The position numbers and the translations under genes were made by a program. A stretch of 64,000 nt of DNA from Anisus vortex (taxonomy: Eukaryota > Mollusca > Gastropoda > Planorbidae), in contig OX421494.1 of the NCBI GenBank assembly GCA_949126835.1, positions 682,001-746,000 on the forward strand. Direction: 5' to 3'. Position 1 is the stretch's first letter. Each line of letters starts with the position of its first letter. A model generated the notes under the pieces. The model made no database searches, was not told the DNA's origin, and saw only the letters and a list, made by a program, of their open reading frames with translations. Below, piece after piece: positions 35,501-44,450 of the stretch.

Positions 35501-38500
35501 CCCTACAGGAGTTTTGGGACTAGATGACGTTAATATTGAGTTGTTATCACATGCGCTTAACCGGCAGCAGTGAAACCTCTCACAGATTAATAGTCTTCTA
35601 GAGCGCACTGAGCATGCTAAAATAGCATGGATAGAAGCGCTATATAAATTACCATTAATAATAATAATAATAACGCTGCTTCACTGGCCCTATGATCAAT
35701 TTGGTCCAAAGGGTACTTTACATGCTAAGTGGAATATGGTTTTAGGGTACCTGATATCAAAAAAAGTTATACGGTTAAAGAAAAAAATTATTTTTTGTTT
35801 TTTTCTTTGTATTGTTCATCATGTACTTTGTTTTTTACATGATCAGAAATCCCAAAGTTGAGCAGGAAAGAGAGAAAACGTTTAAGGCAGGAAGACATCA
35901 GAAGGAAGAAAAATTTGCAAGTACCCACCGAGGTGACTGTGTGTGCAGAAGTACAGCCTGAATGTACCGATGTAAACAACAGCACCGTGAGCGAGAGCCT
36001 AAAGTCTGGGTTCACAGAGGACCCAGCAGATGCACAGGTCAAGTGTGAAAGGTCAGAGATCACCTCCATACTGAAGCTGAAGAAAGGTCAGGAGAAGAAA
36101 AAAGTGGGGTTTGACCCGGTAGCCGTGACAACCGAGTTTCACAAAGGGAGGGAAATCAGAAAGAGGAAAAAACCAAAGAAAAACAAACTACATTTGAGAG
36201 TTATCTCCAAGTAAGAGCAAAATAGAAAGTTTGGTTTAACCCATATTGTGTTTTTATCTGTCTTTACGTTTTGTTTTTTGTTTACGTTTGTTTCTTTTTA
36301 TGCTTTTTAATACATTGTTTAGTGTGTTGATTTTTTTCTATTACAAAGGCCAAAAATTACCTGATGGGTGTTGTCGTAGACAGTCTAAATACTGTCTGCT
36401 AAGTACGCCATAAAGACCATATTAAAAAAAAAAGATACACGCTTATGGATTTTGGTAGTGACAAAAAGTTTAATAAAATTTAGGTTCAAATAATTTATTA
36501 TATCTGCGAATATATTGAGCTGGCAGATTCAGTTGGTGAAAAATGGGTGTCACTAATAGAACATTGGCAATCACATGTTTACTTTGTTTAGTGGTGACAG
36601 CAGCTGTATAACTATAGGCTTAAGAAGGTTTTATTTTTAAATATCATCATTTCAACAATATGACGTAAAAAATATATAAAACTGTCATGCAATGAAAATT
36701 AACATTCAAGGCTAAATTTTAAACCATTAAAAATCAATTGAATAGGTTCCGTAAGTGCAGAATATTTAATTGAAGATGTCGATTGTCAAAAGTTAGCCTA
36801 TCTTAACTTCACTCCCTAATATAAATATTGTCTTTATATCAACCAGAGCAGATTGTGTTTCATTCACTCCCTAATATAAATATTGTCTTTATATTAACCA
36901 GAGCAGATTGTGTTTCATTCACTCCCTAATATAAATATTGACTTTATATTAGCTAGAGCAGATTGTGTTTCATTCACTCCCTAATATAAATATTGTCTTT
37001 ATATTAACCAGAGCAGATTGTGTTTCATTCACTCCCTAATATAAATATTGTCTTTATATTAACCAGAGCAGATTGTGTTTCATTCACTCCCTAATATAAA
37101 TATTGTCTTTATATTAGCTAGAGCAGATTGTGTTTCATTCACTCCCTAATATAAATATTGTCTTTATATTAACCAGAGCAGATTGTGTTTCAGTCTCTCT
37201 ATCAATCTCACAATGATGCTCAGCCACCTTTACTTTCCCCCAACTTATGTTTGAGCTCCTATAACCTCTAGGCATAAAGAAAAAATCATATTTAACTTGG
37301 AATCAAACCTGTGACCTTTGGAATGGTGGACTGAGCTCTGTTGCTTCAACCCGTAGTCTGTAACTTTATTGGGAAAAAATTGTTTAAATAACACAAATTT
37401 TCTTTAACTATCTGTACATTTATTTATTTATTGTTTTTCTTCTCAGAAAGGAATGGTTGTCCCTTAAAGCCGAATACATTAACCAGCAGAAGTCACATGT
37501 TGCAGCTTTGAAGGAATCACTCCGAGAACTCAGGCAGCAAGAAAGTCAAGGTCATTAGCTCACTCCTAAATATACACTTGATAAAATGAAACACTAATGC
37601 AACTGTATCAAGTATACATTTAATATGCACAATATTTGTTTCTGACCACAGGTCAAGCAGGCAATAAACTTGTAGATCTGGAAGAAGTTTTTGGCAACAA
37701 AAGGTTGAAGACAAGCCAGGAGGTCAAGATGGCCCATGTTGAGAGGTTAAAGTTCATTCCTAATGTCATAGTGCAGTGGAAATGCTCTTATGAGGTCCAT
37801 AGAGATAAAATTAAGGTACATTTGAATTGATTAGGTCTTTTTCACCTTGTTTGATAGGTTAGTGATTGTAGACAAAGCCCATTGGTTGGAACAAAACTTG
37901 TTTTAAATTAGGACACCAAGGCAAAAGTGAATGCCCCCCGCCCTCCAACCCCACTCATTACACTGGAGCCCATGGTGTGTACATAGGGCTGGAGTGTTAG
38001 TCTCGTATAAAGTTATTACTTTAGCTCTGTTGTTGTATAGATGCACAAGCTGGATGCCATGGTACCAAATATGGCAATAAAAGGCTATGATGACTCTTCT
38101 CTCTGATAGTTTTTTTAATTAAATTCCTAGAATAACTAAAGTATTTAAAGATCAATTTCAAGAATTCCTTCATTTACAAACATGAAACAATGTTTGTGTA
38201 ATTAGACAATGTTTGTGTAATTAGACAATGTTTGTGTAATTAGACAATGTTTGTGTAATTAGACAATGTTTGTGTAATTAGACAATGTTTGTGTAATTAG
38301 ACAATGTTTGTGTAATTAGACAATTTTTGTGTAATTAGACAATGTTTGTGTAATTAGACAATGTTTGTGTAATTAGACAATGTTTGTGTAATTAGACAAT
38401 GTTTGTGGATTTAGACAATGTTTGTGTAATTAGACAATGTTTGCGGATTTAGAAATTGTTTGTGGATTTAGAAATTGTTTGTTGATTGTGACAATGATTG

Positions 38501-41500
38501 TGTTTTTTTACAACATTTTTTGTATTTAGACAATGTTTAAAGAAATCAGCGGTGACAGTATTGCTTACATCGATGCTATGGAAGAGGCTAAAACTGGATA
38601 CGTCCGATTCAAAGATGAAGCAAGTGCTGAAGAATTTGCCAAAATGTCCAGGAGCTCAACATCATTCATGGCCAGAGTTTTGCCAAGTGAGAGCCAATTT
38701 ACACTACTTTAGCCACAAACCAAATTAAAAATAATAATTTTTAAAATAAATAAGTTATTTTTATTAAAACTAGCATTATGTGCCCGGTTCTCCAAACCGG
38801 CTCAACTTAAATTTTCAAATTCTATTTCAATAAATTGTATATAACTATGCTTGACAAAGTTAAAATTATTTTTATAGCGACTTACAATGATACATAAATG
38901 CATGTGTATTATTTTGTTGTTGTTGTTATTATTTATTTCTTTAGTGTTGTTTCGCTTAGAATGTACCGGTACAACTCAACTGAATGTACCGGTACAACTC
39001 AACTGAATGTACCGGTACAACTCAACTGAATGTACCGGTACAACTCAACTGAATGTACCGGTACAACTCAACTGAATGTACCGGTACAACTCAACTGAAT
39101 GTACCGGTACAACTCAACTGAATGTACCGGTACAACTCAACTGAATAAAACAAACAAGAAACAAAATAATAAACATTTTTTAAAGTTGATCAGAGTATGA
39201 CCAATGTGATCAAAGGGCGATTCTAAAATTTCTTTCTGTAACATGGAACATCACATTATAGTTATTTTATTCTTTGCTCTATTTTATAGATGTTATATAA
39301 TGCTTTCTGTAACATGGAACATCACATTATAGTTATTTTATTCTTTGCTCTATTTTATAGATGTTATATAATGCTTTCTGTAACATGGAACATCACATTA
39401 TAGTTATTTTATTCTTTGCTCTATTTTATAGATGTTATATAATGCTTTCTGTAACATGGAACATCACATTATAGTTATTTTATTCTTTGCTCTATTTTAT
39501 AGATGTTATATAATGCTTTCTGTAACATGGAACATCACATTATAGTTATTTTATTCTTTGCTCTATTTTATAGATGTTATATAATGCTTTCTGTAACATG
39601 GAACATCACATTATAGTTATTTTATTCTTTGCTCTATTTTATAGATGTTATATAATGCTTTCTGTAACATGGAACATCACATTATAGTTATTTTATTCTT
39701 TGCTCTATTTTATACATGTTATATAATGCTTTCTGTAACATGGAACATCACATTATAGTTATTTTATTCTTTGCTCTATTTTATACATGTTATATAATGC
39801 TTTCTGTAACATGGAACATCACATTATAGTTATTTTATTCTTTGCTCTATTTTATACATGTTATATAATGCTTTCTGTAACATGGAACATCACATTATAG
39901 TTATTTTATTCTTTGCTCTATTTTATACATGTTATATAATGCTTTCTGTAACATGGAACATCACATTATAGTTATTTTATTCTTTGCTCTATTTTATACA
40001 TGTTATATAATGCTTTCTGTAACATGGAACATCACATTATAGTTATTTTATTCTTTGCTCTATTTTATACATGTTATATAATGCTTTCTGTAACATGGAA
40101 CATCACATTATAGTTATTTTATTCTTTGTTATATTTTATACATGTTATATAATGCTTTCTGTAACATGGAACATCACATTATAGTTATTTTATTCTTTGC
40201 TCTATTTTATACATGTTATATAATGCTTTCTGTAACATGGAACATCACATTATAGTTATTTTATTCTTTGCTCTATTTTATACATGTTATATAATGCTTT
40301 CTGTAACATGGAACATCACATTATAGTTATTTTATTCTTTGCTCTATTTTATACATGTTATATAATGCTTTCTGTAACATGGAACATCACATTATAGTTA
40401 TTTTATTCTTTGCTCTATTTTATACATGTTATATAATGCTTTCTGTAACACATATTTAAAAATAATGATCTTTGTGTTTCCCATTTGGTGCAAATATAAT
40501 TAATGATTTGGAGAGCCAACATTCAAACAGGCTACTAAGAACTGTCCATGGTAGAAAAATGGAAATTTCAAATTAATTCCAGTGTAGTCTCTATAGTCCT
40601 TGTTTTCTCTTTCAGTTGTTTTCAAGTTGATTTAGACATCCCTCTGAGGTCTGCTTCTCTGAGGTCTGCTTCTCTGAGGTCTGCTTCTCTGAGGTCTGCT
40701 TCTCTGAGGTCTGCTTCTCTGAGGTCTGCTTCTCTGAGGTCTGCTTCTCTGAGGTCTGCTTCTCTGAGGTCTGCTTCTCTGAGGTCTGCTTCTCTGAGGT
40801 CTGCTTCTCTGAGGTCTGCTTCTCTGAGGTCTGCTTCTCTGAGGTCTGCTTCTCTGAGGTCTGCTTCTCTGAGATCTGCTTCTCTGATGTCTGCCCCTCT
40901 GAAGTCTCTATCACTCTTGTTGTCCTGGTTGTGTCCATTTCTCTTTCGTGCCTACTATCATTCTGTTCAGTAGTTTCACCTAATCACAACAGTTTTGCTT
41001 TTATTGCACTTGGATTTTTCAGTCCTACTAGATTTTCTATTAGGATAGTGTGTAGGGGATAGTGTTTAGCATTACTATTTTATTTTCCAATTACCAGTAT
41101 ACAATATTCACCAATACTGTCACAACCTCTCTACCCATGCAGATTTGATGAGAACATTTAGTAGTTCTTCTTATAAGAATTTAATGTTGTGATTCTTTTT
41201 CCCAAATTTTCACTTTTATATTCCATTTATCATATAGATGTAAATATGAAGTCTTGTATTTAATTTGAACCTATATTCTATCCACAGTGGATCAACAAGC
41301 ATATAGATGTAAACATGAAGTCTTGTATTTAATTTGAACCTATATTCTATCCACAGTGGATCAACAAGAAGCCTACTGGACTAAAGCTAATGAAGATAGA
41401 CTGAAGAAATTATCTGGGCATAAAAGAGAGAAAGGAGCAGATAAGGTAGAAGAAGGATTTACTGATATTTTCATGTTTCTGGTATTGTTCTTTTTCTGGT

Positions 41501-43889
41501 GCTGTTCTATTTCTGGTGCTGTTCTTTATCTGGTGCTGTTCTATTTCTGGTGCTGTTCTTTATCTGGTGCTGTTCTATTTCTGGTGCTGTTCTTTATCTG
41601 GTGCTGTTCTATTTCTGGTGCTGTTCTATTTCTGGTGCTGTTCTATTTCTGCTAGGGGTATTTGTTATGTAGGACAAGCCTTCTTCTTCTTCTATTAGTC
41701 AGTCTGCAGAGCTGTCTGCTCTCTTGCAGTCAATGCCAGACAAACATATTTACATGTCTTTTACAGTTGTTCAATACTGCTATATAGTGTATTGTAAAGG
41801 TAGGTTGAGGGGGGAGCAGAGTGTATCTGAGGTCGGTTAGCTCAGGGCATTCAAACAGGAAGTGGTCCACAGTTTCTTGTGAGCATGGGCAATGTCTGCA
41901 GTTAGGTGGGTGAGTTGGGTTTATTCTATTTAGGTTTGAGTTGAGTGCTATATGTCCTGTTCTCAACTGGAATATGGTGCATTGTTCTTTGCTGGGGAGG
42001 AACTTTATGTTGTCTTGTTTGTTGGGCTGATTCATTTCTTTGTACATTTTTCTTCCAGTTGTTCCCTGAGCCCATTGATTTAGCCATTCCTCCTTAAAGT
42101 TGTTTTTTAGTATGTTGCACACTGTGTTGTAGCTGACAGGTCTTTCATATTGGTCCATGCTAGCTCCCTAGGAGGAGCCTTCAAGTATTACATGCATGCA
42201 AGACAGGTCGTATGTCTGAACATATAATTTGATGAAAGATGTCAATCTTAGTAATACCCAATTGTTTAGTTTTCTTCTTGTATCGATAATCTGTTTGACC
42301 TATACATGTTTTCTTCATTCTATAATTAAAGTCATCTACACATTTCATATGTTTGCTGTCCATTAACAAGATTGTAACATCACTTTTGACAACATTGGTT
42401 ACAGTTTGAACATAAGTTTATTATAAACTAGACGATTTTTACTTTTTTTTTTTTAAACTAGTAAAAGACAAATAAGTCCTGAACTTTAAAAATTAATATA
42501 GAAAGCAAGAATTACACAATTGTATTACTATTAAGTAAAGTACCCTTCGGACCAAACTGATCATCATGTATTACTATACAAACACAAAAATAGGACATGG
42601 TTAGTGGATACAAACATTGCAAACCCAAGTTGGTTGGGTGGGTTGTTGATGGCTACTTTCATTCATTCCAATAACAACCTAGTTGGGTTGTTGATGGCTA
42701 CTTTCATTCATTCCAATAACAACCTGGGTGGGTTGTTGATGGCTACTTTCATTCATTCCAATAACAACCTGGGTGGGTTGTTGATGGCTACTTTCATTCA
42801 TTCCAATAACAACCTCGGTGGGCTGTTGATGGCTACTTTCATTCATTCCAATAACAACCTGGGTGGGTTGTTGATGGCTACTTTCATTCATTCCAATAAC
42901 AACCTGGGTGGGTTGTTGATGGCTACTTTCATTCATTCCAATAACAACCTGGGTGGGTTGTTGATGGCTACTTTCATTCATTCCAATAACAACCTGGGTG
43001 GGTTGTTGATGGCTATTTTCATTCATTCCAATAACAACCTGGGTGGGTTGTTGATGGCTATTTTCATTCATTCCAATAACAACCTGGGTGGGTTGTTGAT
43101 GGCTACTTTTATTCATTCCAATAACAATTTGGGTGGGTTGTTGATGGCTACTTTCATTCATTCCAATAACAATCCACAGCCAGGGATAACACTTAGAAAT
43201 AACAATTTTTAAATACTTGTTCAAAAGTATATGCTGATAACACCTTTGGTTAAATCATAAACTGTAGAAATACTTCACATAAAATGGTTTAAAAGTATAA
43301 AAAAAACAACAGATAAAGCATACATTCAACCCTATGCAAATCTATTCAAATACCAGTATCCAGAAAAACTCTGGCATTTAGACAAGGGGGCACAGCGCAT
43401 TTGGCTGGTGTACCGAAGGTCTTAGGTTCGAATCCTGGTGAAGGCTAGGATTTGATCTTGTGTCTGGAGGGTGTTCCTTAGTCGACCCAGCTCTGATGGG
43501 TATTTGACTTTAGTTGGGATAAAGAAAAGGCGGCTGGGCATTGTGCAGGGTGACACACAATCCCCTAGTAGGCCGTGGCCACAGAAACTGTTGTTCCGAT
43601 GGGATACTTTACTAACTTTTGCTCAGAAAAAGTGATGAAAAATATCTAGTCATATGTCGTTTTAAAATTAATTTCTTTACTCTACTTGTTGAAGTAAGTT
43701 TATTGACAGTATATTTCTATAACATGTAAATGATTCTATTTATAGATTGCCAGAAAAGTATTTGAAAGGAATAAAGCAACATTCAACCAGAAAGCAACAA
43801 GAATTGTTTTTGCTGAGGATGAAACAGGGGAGAGCACTGCCACAGTCAAAAAAGATAACTCCACAGAACCAGTGAATGCAGAAAGTTAA
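23509..43889 (+). CDS. LARP7: La-related protein 7, thirteen exons
   Basis: LARP7 binds the 3' U-tail and terminal hairpin of 7SK snRNA, stabilising the nuclear RNP that restrains P-TEFb; it also guides U6 2'-O-methylation. Exons: 23509-23829, 24761-24839, 24993-25102, 25525-25611, 26306-26470, 28590-28686, 34301-35038, 35847-36210, 37447-37550, 37652-37815, 38530-38686, 41357-41445, 43746-43889. All junctions are GT-AG with matching phase, giving 872 aa (human 582). The La motif spans ~105-172 ([29 protein letters not shown]), RRM1 ~195-256 (RNP1 KEFAFVEF) and the xRRM ~715-815 ([27 protein letters not shown]). The extra length is a Lys/Glu/Ser-rich linker in exons 7 and 8 with poly-Lys runs. 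An in-frame TAA at 23485 limits the start to ATG 23500 or 23509; the latter avoids repeat-derived sequence. Six of its splice junctions have duplicated copies in the neighbouring intron. Confidence 0.93.
24117..24189. mobile_element. Small TTAA-flanked MITE candidate
   Basis: TTAA at 24113-24116 and 24190-24193 flanks CCCTTACAGTCCCGG and CGGGAAGGG ends, which match only over the outer ~5 bp. TTAA duplication with CCC termini is the piggyBac pattern. It lies in LARP7 intron 1. Confidence 0.45.
24225..24330 (-). mobile_element. Possible tRNA-like SINE remnant
   Basis: The minus strand shows CTTGGCTGAGAGCAT (A-box-like) and GGGTTTGATTACC (B-box-like) ~50 nt apart. The body is not recognised. 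Confidence 0.3.
25594..26179 (+). repeat. 48-bp array built from the LARP7 exon 4 donor, about 12 units
   Basis: The true junction GTTTATGTT|GTAAGTATC at 25611/25612 is followed every 48 bp (25660, 25708, up to 26092) by the same string, with GTAAATATC at 26140. About 18 nt of exon and 30 nt of intron make the unit. Eleven copies lie in the intron. Confidence 0.95.
26180..26252 (+). mobile_element. Retroelement 3' tail with (GAT)n
   Basis: ATCGTCTTTCGAGACTATGG followed by AGCCAATGATGATGATGATG looks like a LINE/SINE 3' end with a trinucleotide tail; the 5' part is lost. Confidence 0.4.
26500..28430 (+). repeat. Two-unit array built from the LARP7 exon 5 donor
   Basis: Type A (~34 bp) contains AAAGTTTGTCAGGTAAATGA and TATTTTGTT; type B (~30 bp) has AAAGTTTGTCAGTTAAATCA. 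The exon 5 end reads AAAGCTTGTCAG|GTAAAT, so type A preserves the donor whereas type B has GT changed to TT. Over 50 units in total; A and B alternate, with pure B runs at 27610-27960 and 28120-28340. Confidence 0.93.
28644..28816 (+). repeat. 80-bp duplication spanning the LARP7 exon 6 donor
   Basis: GGAAACAAAGACTTGAATAG (28644) recurs as GGAAACAAGGCATTGAATAG (28724), each continuing through ATTACAGCGAGTTGTTCC and TTCAG|GTGAGCAG. Donors fall at 28687 and 28767. Skipping the first would bring an in-frame TGA. Confidence 0.94.
28845..28985 (-). mobile_element. SINE (family 2) whose head borders the following array
   Basis: TTCCTTCTAGATAGAAGATT, GGCCCAAAACTCTTGCAGGG and TTGACAGTCC match the copies at 14600 and 61041. 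The tRNA-like head (ACTAACTGCAGGATCAGCTG) continues straight into the tandem array. Confidence 0.78.
28968..32935. repeat. About 4-kb composite minisatellite in LARP7 intron 6
   Basis: Two unit types: a 19-bp unit CAGCTGGCCTCACTGTCAA, and a ~40-bp unit ACTAACTGCAGGATCAGCTG plus ACCTCACTGTCAAAATGTTT. The 40-bp unit punctuates runs of the 19-bp unit until ~31850 and then dominates to the end. The 40-bp unit contains the SINE head seen at 28960. Confidence 0.95.
33028..34224. repeat. 23-bp minisatellite, about 52 near-identical copies
   Basis: The unit TTAGTCCAGGTGTGAATTAA plus ATA repeats with no visible substitution over 1.2 kb. It ends 76 bp before the exon 7 acceptor of LARP7. Perfect homogeneity implies recent expansion, or possibly an assembly-consensus effect. 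Confidence 0.97.
35011..35236 (+). repeat. 38-bp array built from the LARP7 exon 7 donor, six units
   Basis: AAATAGTTGCAG|GTAAATAC occurs at the true junction (35038/35039) and again with GT at 35077, 35115, 35153, 35191 and 35229. About 25 nt of exon are in each unit. Confidence 0.96.
35252..35731 (+). mobile_element. SINE (family 1) interrupted by a family-2 SINE
   Basis: The body runs from about 35252 (TCTGGAGAGTGTCCCTCAG, GTGCTGGCCACACAAT) to AACGCTG at 35403. It resumes at 35672 with AACGCTGCTTCACTGGCCC and ends near GGTCCAAAGGGTACTTTAC. The tRNA-like head is missing. Confidence 0.85.
35404..35671 (+). mobile_element. Full-length tRNA-derived SINE (family 2), nested
   Basis: The head shows GGCCTAGCGGTTAG (A box) and GCGGGTTCGAGCCCCG (B box). 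The body has GGAGTTTTGGGAC, and the tail has GAGCATGCTAAAATAGCATG, GCGCTATATAAATTACC and (TAA)n. AACGCTG flanks it on both sides (35397-35403 and 35672-35678), a target-site duplication. Confidence 0.9.
36806..37197. repeat. 55-bp minisatellite, about seven copies, LARP7 intron 8
   Basis: The unit holds TCACTCCCTAATATAAATAT, TGTCTTTATATTAACCAG and AGCAGATTGTGTTTCAT. One variant, TTAGCTAG, recurs twice. Confidence 0.94.
37198..37365 (-). mobile_element. Diverged SINE (family 1) fragment
   Basis: CTCAGCCACCTTTACTTTCC (body) and GGAATCAAACCTGTGACC (B-box region) are in the right order on minus for family 1. Confidence 0.55.
38195..38529 (+). repeat. 19-bp array resembling the LARP7 exon 11 acceptor
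   Basis: The unit is ACAATGTTTGTGTAATTAG, about 14 near-perfect copies plus diverged ones toward 38529. The true junction is TTTAG|ACAATGTTTAAAG at 38529/38530, so each unit boundary reproduces TTAG|ACAATGTTT. Confidence 0.9.
38955..39146. repeat. 23-bp minisatellite with GTACCGGTAC palindrome, eight copies
   Basis: The unit TGTACCGGTACAACTCAACT plus GAA is identical in all copies. The self-complementary 12-mer TGTACCGGTACA recurs every 23 bp. Confidence 0.95.
39231..40450. repeat. 71-bp minisatellite, about 17 copies, LARP7 intron 11
   Basis: The unit contains CTTTCTGTAACATGGAACAT, CACATTATAGTTATTTTATT and CTTTGCTCTATTTTATAG. The first six copies end TATAGATG; all eleven later ones read TATACATG, so a single substitution marks a block expansion. 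Confidence 0.96.
40636..40910. repeat. 15-bp minisatellite, about 17 copies
   Basis: Unit TCTGAGGTCTGCTTC. The 15-bp period leaves both strands open (five-residue peptide repeats), but it lies in LARP7 intron 11 and is not coding. Confidence 0.95.
41233..41370 (+). repeat. 69-bp duplication spanning the LARP7 exon 12 acceptor
   Basis: CATATAGATGTAAATATGAA starts both copies (one base differs), and each ends CTATCCACAG|TGGATCAAC. Acceptors fall at 41287 and 41356; only the second leads into the coding exon (GAAGCCTACTGG). Confidence 0.94.
41466..41655. repeat. 18/36-bp repeat TGGTGCTGTTCTATTTC / TGGTGCTGTTCTTTATC
   Basis: About ten copies just downstream of exon 12 in LARP7 intron 12, with two alternating variants. 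Confidence 0.9.
41733..42158 (-). pseudogene. C-terminal fragment of a Jockey/R1-type LINE ORF2
   Basis: The minus translation (~142 residues) has the post-RNase H layout of these LINEs: [33 protein letters not shown], then [20 protein letters not shown]. The CxxC...H...C knuckle is typical. The upstream RT and RNase H regions are absent, so it is a 5'-truncated dead copy inside LARP7 intron 12. Confidence 0.75.
42620..43173. repeat. 45-bp minisatellite, about 12 copies
   Basis: The unit has GGTGGGTTGTTGATGGCTAC, TTTCATTCATTCC and AATAACAACCT. The in-phase period yields long open frames on both strands; not a gene. LARP7 intron 12. Confidence 0.95.
43383..43612 (+). mobile_element. tRNA-derived SINE (family 1)
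   Basis: Contains a tRNA-like head (GCGCATTTGGCTGGTG, then TAGGTTCGAATCCTGG) and the body GTCGACCCAGCTCTGATGGG, GGGCATTGTGCAGGG, GCCGTGGCCACAGAAACTG. The terminal tail is shortened. LARP7 intron 12. Confidence 0.82.
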
Positions 43890-43925
43890 ACTTATTTACC
43901 CCAAATGTTTGTTAAAATATGGAAA

Positions 43926-44034
43926 TGTTTGATGGCTCTGTTTGATGGCTCTGTTTGATGGTTCTGTTTGATGGCTCTGTTTGATGGCTCTGTTTGATGG
44001 CTCTGTTTGATGACTCTGTTTGATGGCACCTTCT
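43926..44034 (+). repeat. 14-bp repeat in the LARP7 3' UTR
   Basis: TGATGGCTCTGTTT repeats about eight times from 37 nt after the LARP7 stop; single-base variants include GGTTC and GACTC. Confidence 0.9.
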
Positions 44035-44162
44035 TGTTGAATGTACAACTTATTTTATTGTACTTTATTTTCATGAACTTCTTCATGTGTCTACAGACAT
44101 TCATTAATAATATATTCACACATTCACACACTGACAAACACATTTCAAAGCCTTGGTATACA

Positions 44163-44172
44163 AATAAATAAA
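44163..44172 (+). promoter_or_regulatory. LARP7: LARP7 polyadenylation signal
   Basis: Two overlapping AATAAA hexamers lie ~275 nt after the stop codon. Confidence 0.65.
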
Positions 44173-44204
44173 AAATGTTTGATTGTTTCATAAAACAACT
44201 TTTG

Positions 44205-44450
44205 TGTTGGCTGTGTAATTGGCTGGCTTAATAATTGACACAATTTGTCAAATAAGGGCTGTGTAATTGGCTGGCTTAATAATTGACACAATTTGTCAAA
44301 TAAGGGCTGTGTAATTGGCTGGCTTAATAATTGACACAATTTGTCAAATAAGGGCTGTGTAATTGGCTGGCTTAATAATTGACACAATTTGTCAAATAAG
44401 GGCTGTGTAATTGGCTGGCTTAATAATTGACACAATTTGTCAAATAAGGG
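44205..44450. repeat. 48-bp repeat with inverted TTGACA...TGTCAA, five copies
   Basis: The unit holds GGCTGTGTAATTGGCTGGCT, TAATAATTGACACAATTTG and TCAAATAAG. Each has the inverted pair TTGACA-CAATT-TGTCAA. It starts ~35 bp past the LARP7 poly(A) signal, so it may overlap transcription termination. Confidence 0.93.

Noticed and set aside
40548..40973. 141-codon frame of LRSAS repeats
   Set aside because: 15-bp array within a LARP7 intron; no exon signals join it to the gene.
42604..43224. Long open frames on both strands in LARP7 intron 12
   Set aside because: 45-bp array; in-phase period explains them.
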